Source: Marinobacter shengliensis (GTDB lineage: Bacteria; Pseudomonadota; Gammaproteobacteria; Pseudomonadales; Oleiphilaceae). From it: a stretch of DNA of 64,000 bases. The first letter of the stretch is position 1. Every line of letters starts with the position of its first letter. Below the pieces are notes generated by a model that saw nothing but the letters and a program-made list of their open reading frames with translations, was not told the origin of the DNA and did not search any database. Shown piece by piece: positions 60,667-64,000 of this stretch. The position numbers and the translations under genes are program-made. Location: the NCBI RefSeq assembly GCF_003007715.1, contig NZ_PXNO01000021.1, positions 1-64,000 on the forward strand, read 5' to 3'.

Positions 60667-62820
60667 ATGAAACCGGGTGTTGGTGTAGGCGTGAATGAAC
60701 GTGCTGGCGGGCCGGCTTCAGTTAGATTTCCGCTCAACAGGCGTACTTTGCGGCACTGGGCAAAGCAATTAGTGGCATGTCGGCTCTGCCGCAACCTCAC
60801 CCTGACGGCATTTCTGGCGATACTGGTCATCGAAGCGGCGATCCTGATCCCCTCTTACCGAAACTACGAAGAAAATCTATTAAGTGAACGGGTGGATGTC
60901 GCAAGCCAGGCGGTGATCACTTTTCTCAAGCATACCCAAAGCCATCCGATTCATCCGGAGGATCTGAATACGCTGATTGCCAGCAGCCCGCTGGTCGGGA
61001 TTTCCCTGAGTAGGGATGGCGTGATGTATACGGCGGGCGAGGCCATTGAACAGCCAAAGCCCGCCGATGGAGTGCTTCGTAATGCGCCAAGAACCGCGGC
61101 AGGGGCCATCGATCTGGTTTGGACCTCAGACCCAACGCTCTCTGACTACGAGGTGCAAGCGCGCGTGGATGTAAGCGAGGTTCCCGCCGAACTGCTCGCC
61201 TTTGTTTTCAGGATATTGGGCTTGTCGTTGTTGATTGCGGTGTTTGTAACCGCAGTCACTATGTTTGTGATTGACCGGATGATGTTGTCTCCTCTCCTCA
61301 AACTTCGGGAGCGGATTTCCCGGGCTGGTGAAGACGCGGAACACCCGCTGAAATATCTGACACCCACCGGCCGCCACGACGAGTTTGGGGAAGTCGAAGG
61401 CGCTTTCAACAGCATGCTCAAGCAGAATGCTTCTTACCTCGCACGCTTGCATCTGCTCAATCGGGAGCTGGATCAACTACTGGATGAACGTACCCAAACT
61501 CTTCGCAAGACTGAGCAGGAACTGCAAATCCGCACGTTGTATGATCAGCTTACCGGGCTTGCCAACCGGAACCTTTTTGAAGAGCAGCTCGACCGTCATT
61601 TTGATCAGGTGACTCCGGGAGAATCCGTTAAAGAGGCCGTTCTTGTGCTTGGGCTGAACGATTTTCAGGCCCTGAACGGCCTGGCCGGACATAAGACCGG
61701 GGATCGCGTGCTACAGGAAATTGCCCGAAGGATTGGGGGTTTCAGTGCCGACCATGGTCATGTCGCCCGGTTGGGGGGTGATGTCTTCGGCTTGCTGGTC
61801 CGTGAGCACCATCGCCACCCGTTTGAGAACCTTCAGGCGCGGATATCCGCCATCATTGAGGCTTGTCAAAGGCCGGTCCAGGTGGCTGGCAAGTCCTACG
61901 AATGTGAGGTCAGTGCGGGAGTGGCCGTTATCCTTTTGGACGGCCGGGATGCCCGAACCCTGCTAAGCCATGCCGAAATTGCGATGCGTCGGGCAAAGAA
62001 ATCGTCAAGTGAGCGGGTACAGTTCTTCGCTTCGGAATTCGGAGAGCAGGTTCATCGCCGGCAGGAGATGATCAGCAGTCTGAAGGCAGCCATCCAGAAT
62101 CAACAACTTGAGTTACATTTTCAGCCTCAGTTTGATCGTCTAAGGCACTGTGCCGGCTATGAAGTTCTTCTCCGTTGGCATCACCCGATTCTGGGCGGCG
62201 TGTCACCTGCAGAATTCATCCCCCTGGCAGAGGAAACCGGGCTCATTGTCAGCATCGGTGACTGGGTGCTCGATCAGGCGGTTGCCCGGCTAAAGCTTTG
62301 GGTCAACCAAGGGTTCAGAGGTCGGATGGCGGTAAACGTGTCTGCCATGCAGCTTCACGACGAGGCCTTTGCCGATCGGATTGCGGCTCTTCTGCAACGA
62401 CACGGCGTATCGGCCGGGCAACTGGAGCTGGAAATTACCGAGACCGCATTAATGGAAGATGTCGAACGGGCCATGGCCACGTTAAATCGCTTTCGACAGC
62501 TCGGGCTGGACCTGGCCGTTGATGATTTCGGTACCGGTTACTCTTCGCTAGCGTATTTTAAGGTGATGCCGGTATCCCGAATCAAAATCGACCGGAGTTT
62601 CGTGAACGGTTTGCCAGATAGCGAACAGGATGAAGTGCTTTGCCGGACGATTATCAATATGGCTCACAGCATGGGCTGCGAGGTGATTGCCGAAGGTGTT
62701 GAAACCGAAGCGCAGGCGAGCTGGTTGGCCTTGGCGGGTTGCGATGAGCTGCAGGGGTATCTGTTGGGACGTCCGAACTCGGAAGGCTTCACCAAAAGCG
62801 GACGCCAGCATGTCCGCTAA
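60667..62820 (+). CDS. Membrane GGDEF/EAL protein with degenerate GGDEF
   Basis: 717 residues. An N-terminal helix (FLAILVIEAAILIPSY), a ~130-residue periplasmic domain, a second helix and HAMP-like segment (RMMLSPLLKLRERISRAGED), then GGDEF and EAL domains. The GGDEF loop reads GGDVF (near 371), so cyclase activity is doubtful and a GTP-sensing role is possible. The EAL domain begins YEVLLRW (E kept, A changed to V), with NVSAMQL, LELEITETALM, VDDFGTGYSS, RIKIDRSF, AEGVETEAQ and QGYLLGRP present, so phosphodiesterase activity is likely. Confidence 0.9.
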   Translation: MKPGVGVGVNERAGGPASVRFPLNRRTLRHWAKQLVACRLCRNLTLTAFLAILVIEAAILIPSYRNYEENLLSERVDVASQAVITFLKHTQSHPIHPEDLNTLIASSPLVGISLSRDGVMYTAGEAIEQPKPADGVLRNAPRTAAGAIDLVWTSDPTLSDYEVQARVDVSEVPAELLAFVFRILGLSLLIAVFVTAVTMFVIDRMMLSPLLKLRERISRAGEDAEHPLKYLTPTGRHDEFGEVEGAFNSMLKQNASYLARLHLLNRELDQLLDERTQTLRKTEQELQIRTLYDQLTGLANRNLFEEQLDRHFDQVTPGESVKEAVLVLGLNDFQALNGLAGHKTGDRVLQEIARRIGGFSADHGHVARLGGDVFGLLVREHHRHPFENLQARISAIIEACQRPVQVAGKSYECEVSAGVAVILLDGRDARTLLSHAEIAMRRAKKSSSERVQFFASEFGEQVHRRQEMISSLKAAIQNQQLELHFQPQFDRLRHCAGYEVLLRWHHPILGGVSPAEFIPLAEETGLIVSIGDWVLDQAVARLKLWVNQGFRGRMAVNVSAMQLHDEAFADRIAALLQRHGVSAGQLELEITETALMEDVERAMATLNRFRQLGLDLAVDDFGTGYSSLAYFKVMPVSRIKIDRSFVNGLPDSEQDEVLCRTIINMAHSMGCEVIAEGVETEAQASWLALAGCDELQGYLLGRPNSEGFTKSGRQHVR

Positions 62821-62823
62821 CGC

Positions 62824-63576
62824 CTATTCCTTCCATGGGAATTGCCGATAATCAAACCCTTGCTCCAAAGTAGGTTTGATCACAGCGAAATAGGGCGATG
62901 CATCAAAGTCCCGGGGGGCGAACAGGGAATGATGTCGAATCCGGAAGTACTCCCGTTGCTGGGCCTCAGAATCCGCGTCATCTTCTGAATCGATCAGACG
63001 CTCAGGCAGTATCGGATACCGGATCGACTGGAAGCCTTGAGCGATAAATGTCGAACAAATGGCCCGGGTTGGGTCGCCACTGCCCAGTGCCAGCATGGAA
63101 CGACGATAACGGGTTGGTACCGGTGGCGTGGGGCATAGGTAGCGTGCCAGGTCCCAGACGTTTTTCAGGTCGTACTGGTGCCCGAGCCGGCTTTTCGAGT
63201 AGTCGATCAGCTTACTGATATCCTGCTCACTGAGCCCCACTGGCCGGCAGATCCGGGTGTGAAAGTGCCGGTAAAACGACAGAGGCAGACAACGAATGCC
63301 TTTCTCAAGATCCGCCTCAACAAGAACATACGCTTCGCCGTCTTCAGCGACGCCCAGGCCTGCCTCTGGGCCCAGGTACAGCGCCGCATGGGACCAGGTG
63401 GACTGGGTCAGGTACTTGATGGCGGTGCTGATTCTTGTATTGCCTTCCACCAGAATCACATCGCCGGGTTTGATCGAGCCCTGAAAGGCCGCCCAACTGG
63501 ACGTTCGGGCAGAGTAGCATTTGATCTGTTTGGAAAGGTAGGCGGCGAGGCGCCTCGACAGCCAGTTTAATAACAT
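62824..63576 (-). CDS. YiiX/YebB-like permuted papain-fold protein
   Basis: 250 residues from MLLNWLSRRLAAYLS. The N-terminal motif IKPGDVILVEGNTRISTAIKYLTQSTWSHAALYLG holds the catalytic His of the permuted NlpC/P60 (YiiX) group and the ICSTFIAQGF segment the Cys. Such enzymes act as peptidases or amidases on cell-wall peptides or lipids; target unknown. The basic N-terminal helix may attach it to the membrane. The start at 63624 is rejected. Confidence 0.85.
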   Translation of the reverse strand: MLLNWLSRRLAAYLSKQIKCYSARTSSWAAFQGSIKPGDVILVEGNTRISTAIKYLTQSTWSHAALYLGPEAGLGVAEDGEAYVLVEADLEKGIRCLPLSFYRHFHTRICRPVGLSEQDISKLIDYSKSRLGHQYDLKNVWDLARYLCPTPPVPTRYRRSMLALGSGDPTRAICSTFIAQGFQSIRYPILPERLIDSEDDADSEAQQREYFRIRHHSLFAPRDFDASPYFAVIKPTLEQGFDYRQFPWKE

Positions 63577-63656
63577 AGTTACCCCGATTGCATGTGTGTT
63601 GTTATTGGTACTAGGGACAGGCAACCGGGGTGAATGTTACAGGTTAATGCACCAAT

Positions 63657-64000
63657 TCACGCAGTTGCAGGGGCCGGTTGGCGGGAGAGTGTCAGGGTAT
63701 CGTATTCCCGCAACAGGAATAGAGCGGCGCAGGCGGCGAGCATCGGCCAGGCAGCAAAGAACAGGAGGTTGTCAAAAGGCTGAAGGTATTTGCCGAAAGC
63801 CGACAAGGTAGAAACGCCGTGAAAGATCAGAATGGCACCATAGGTCCAGGTTTTGAAAACACCCGCCACGAACGCAAGGATCAGTACGAGTTGCGCGGCG
63901 CCGATCAGGTAGAAAGCCGTTTCTCCCAGACCATCCAGCCCGTAGAAAGCCCCGAAAACTTTAGCAGCATGGTCTGGCTGAACAAGCTTGTCCAAAGTCC
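63657..64000 (-). CDS. DoxX-like membrane protein (5' end outside window)
   Basis: The frame is still open at the window edge; at least 112 residues from a TTG near 63995 and probably more upstream. Three or four membrane helices (ETAFYLIGAAQLVLILAFVAGVF, YGAILIFHGVSTLSAFG and FFAAWPMLAACAALFLL) resemble the DoxX/DoxD quinone-related group. The N-terminal part is missing, so the family is only tentatively assigned. Confidence 0.6.
   Translation of the reverse strand, partial: TLDKLVQPDHAAKVFGAFYGLDGLGETAFYLIGAAQLVLILAFVAGVFKTWTYGAILIFHGVSTLSAFGKYLQPFDNLLFFAAWPMLAACAALFLLREYDTLTLSRQPAPATA

Overview
The window looks like chromosomal DNA of a marine gammaproteobacterium of Marinobacter type. 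This rests on recognition, not on a search: a monomeric NADP isocitrate dehydrogenase, a type II NADH dehydrogenase, three membrane c-di-GMP enzymes, an alanine-rich Lpp and several small proteins of a kind seen in that group. Genes are dense and GC-moderate, on both strands, with one tRNA-Gly(CCC). I see no integrase, transposase, phage module or CRISPR array.

Layout. 1-2.3 kb: the end of an S-pyocin/colicin-type HNH DNase toxin with its immunity gene, abutting a decayed acetoacetyl-CoA synthetase tail and a large inverted repeat. 2.4-5.2 kb: icd and ybaK. 5.3-8.4 kb: a three-gene set predicted to work outside the cytoplasm (lipoprotein cytochrome c, Tat-type sugar-lactone oxidase-like flavoprotein, Tat-type DSD1/alanine-racemase-fold PLP enzyme). 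8.5-17.1 kb: diguanylate cyclase, beta-lactamase-fold hydrolase, lipoprotein, and a 7TMR-DISM hybrid kinase / membrane protein / receiver triad. 17.2-20.2 kb: small genes, a 29-residue mini-ORF, a possible sRNA, a DEDDh exonuclease and queC-queE. 20.2-28.6 kb: AraC regulator, alpha/beta hydrolase, BrxR/CapW-like WYL regulator followed by a secreted nuclease, two MFS transporters and a MarR regulator. 28.6-36.7 kb: a Mn2+ (yybP-ykoY) riboswitch with its TMEM165-type exporter gene, two L,D-transpeptidases, SDR, NfeD-slipin, Lpp, CvrA-type antiporter and tRNA-Gly. 37-48.6 kb: GGDEF-EAL protein coupled to a PhnD-like binding protein, NDH-2, PEBP, LpxH-like phosphoesterase, AhpD-like protein with a divergent TetR, DUF547, MarR and a membrane-SRPBCC fusion. 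48.7-54.5 kb: SDR pseudogene, polar amino-acid ABC transporter, ADP-ribosylglycohydrolase, MAPEG/TetR and a small YVNY-repeat secreted protein.

The most unusual region is 55.58-60.61 kb. Five same-strand genes end in a strong terminator: (i) a 790-residue fusion of a tubulin-tyrosine-ligase-like ATP-grasp domain, a PqqD-like domain (the RiPP-recognition fold) and a degenerate HprK-like domain; (ii) a small exported protein whose C-terminal half is a Gly/Glu/Ala repeat; (iii) a DinB-fold protein; (iv) a TANGO2/NRDE protein with Cys at position 2; (v) a second exported protein with a similar N-terminus and the same repeat, joined to a c-type cytochrome domain. The acidic E/G tails resemble the tubulin tails modified by eukaryotic TTL-like ligases, so I propose a bacterial tail-modification system acting on these two proteins. 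That function is inference.

The last part (60.7-64 kb) has a further GGDEF/EAL protein, a YiiX-like papain-fold protein and a DoxX-like membrane protein cut by the window edge.
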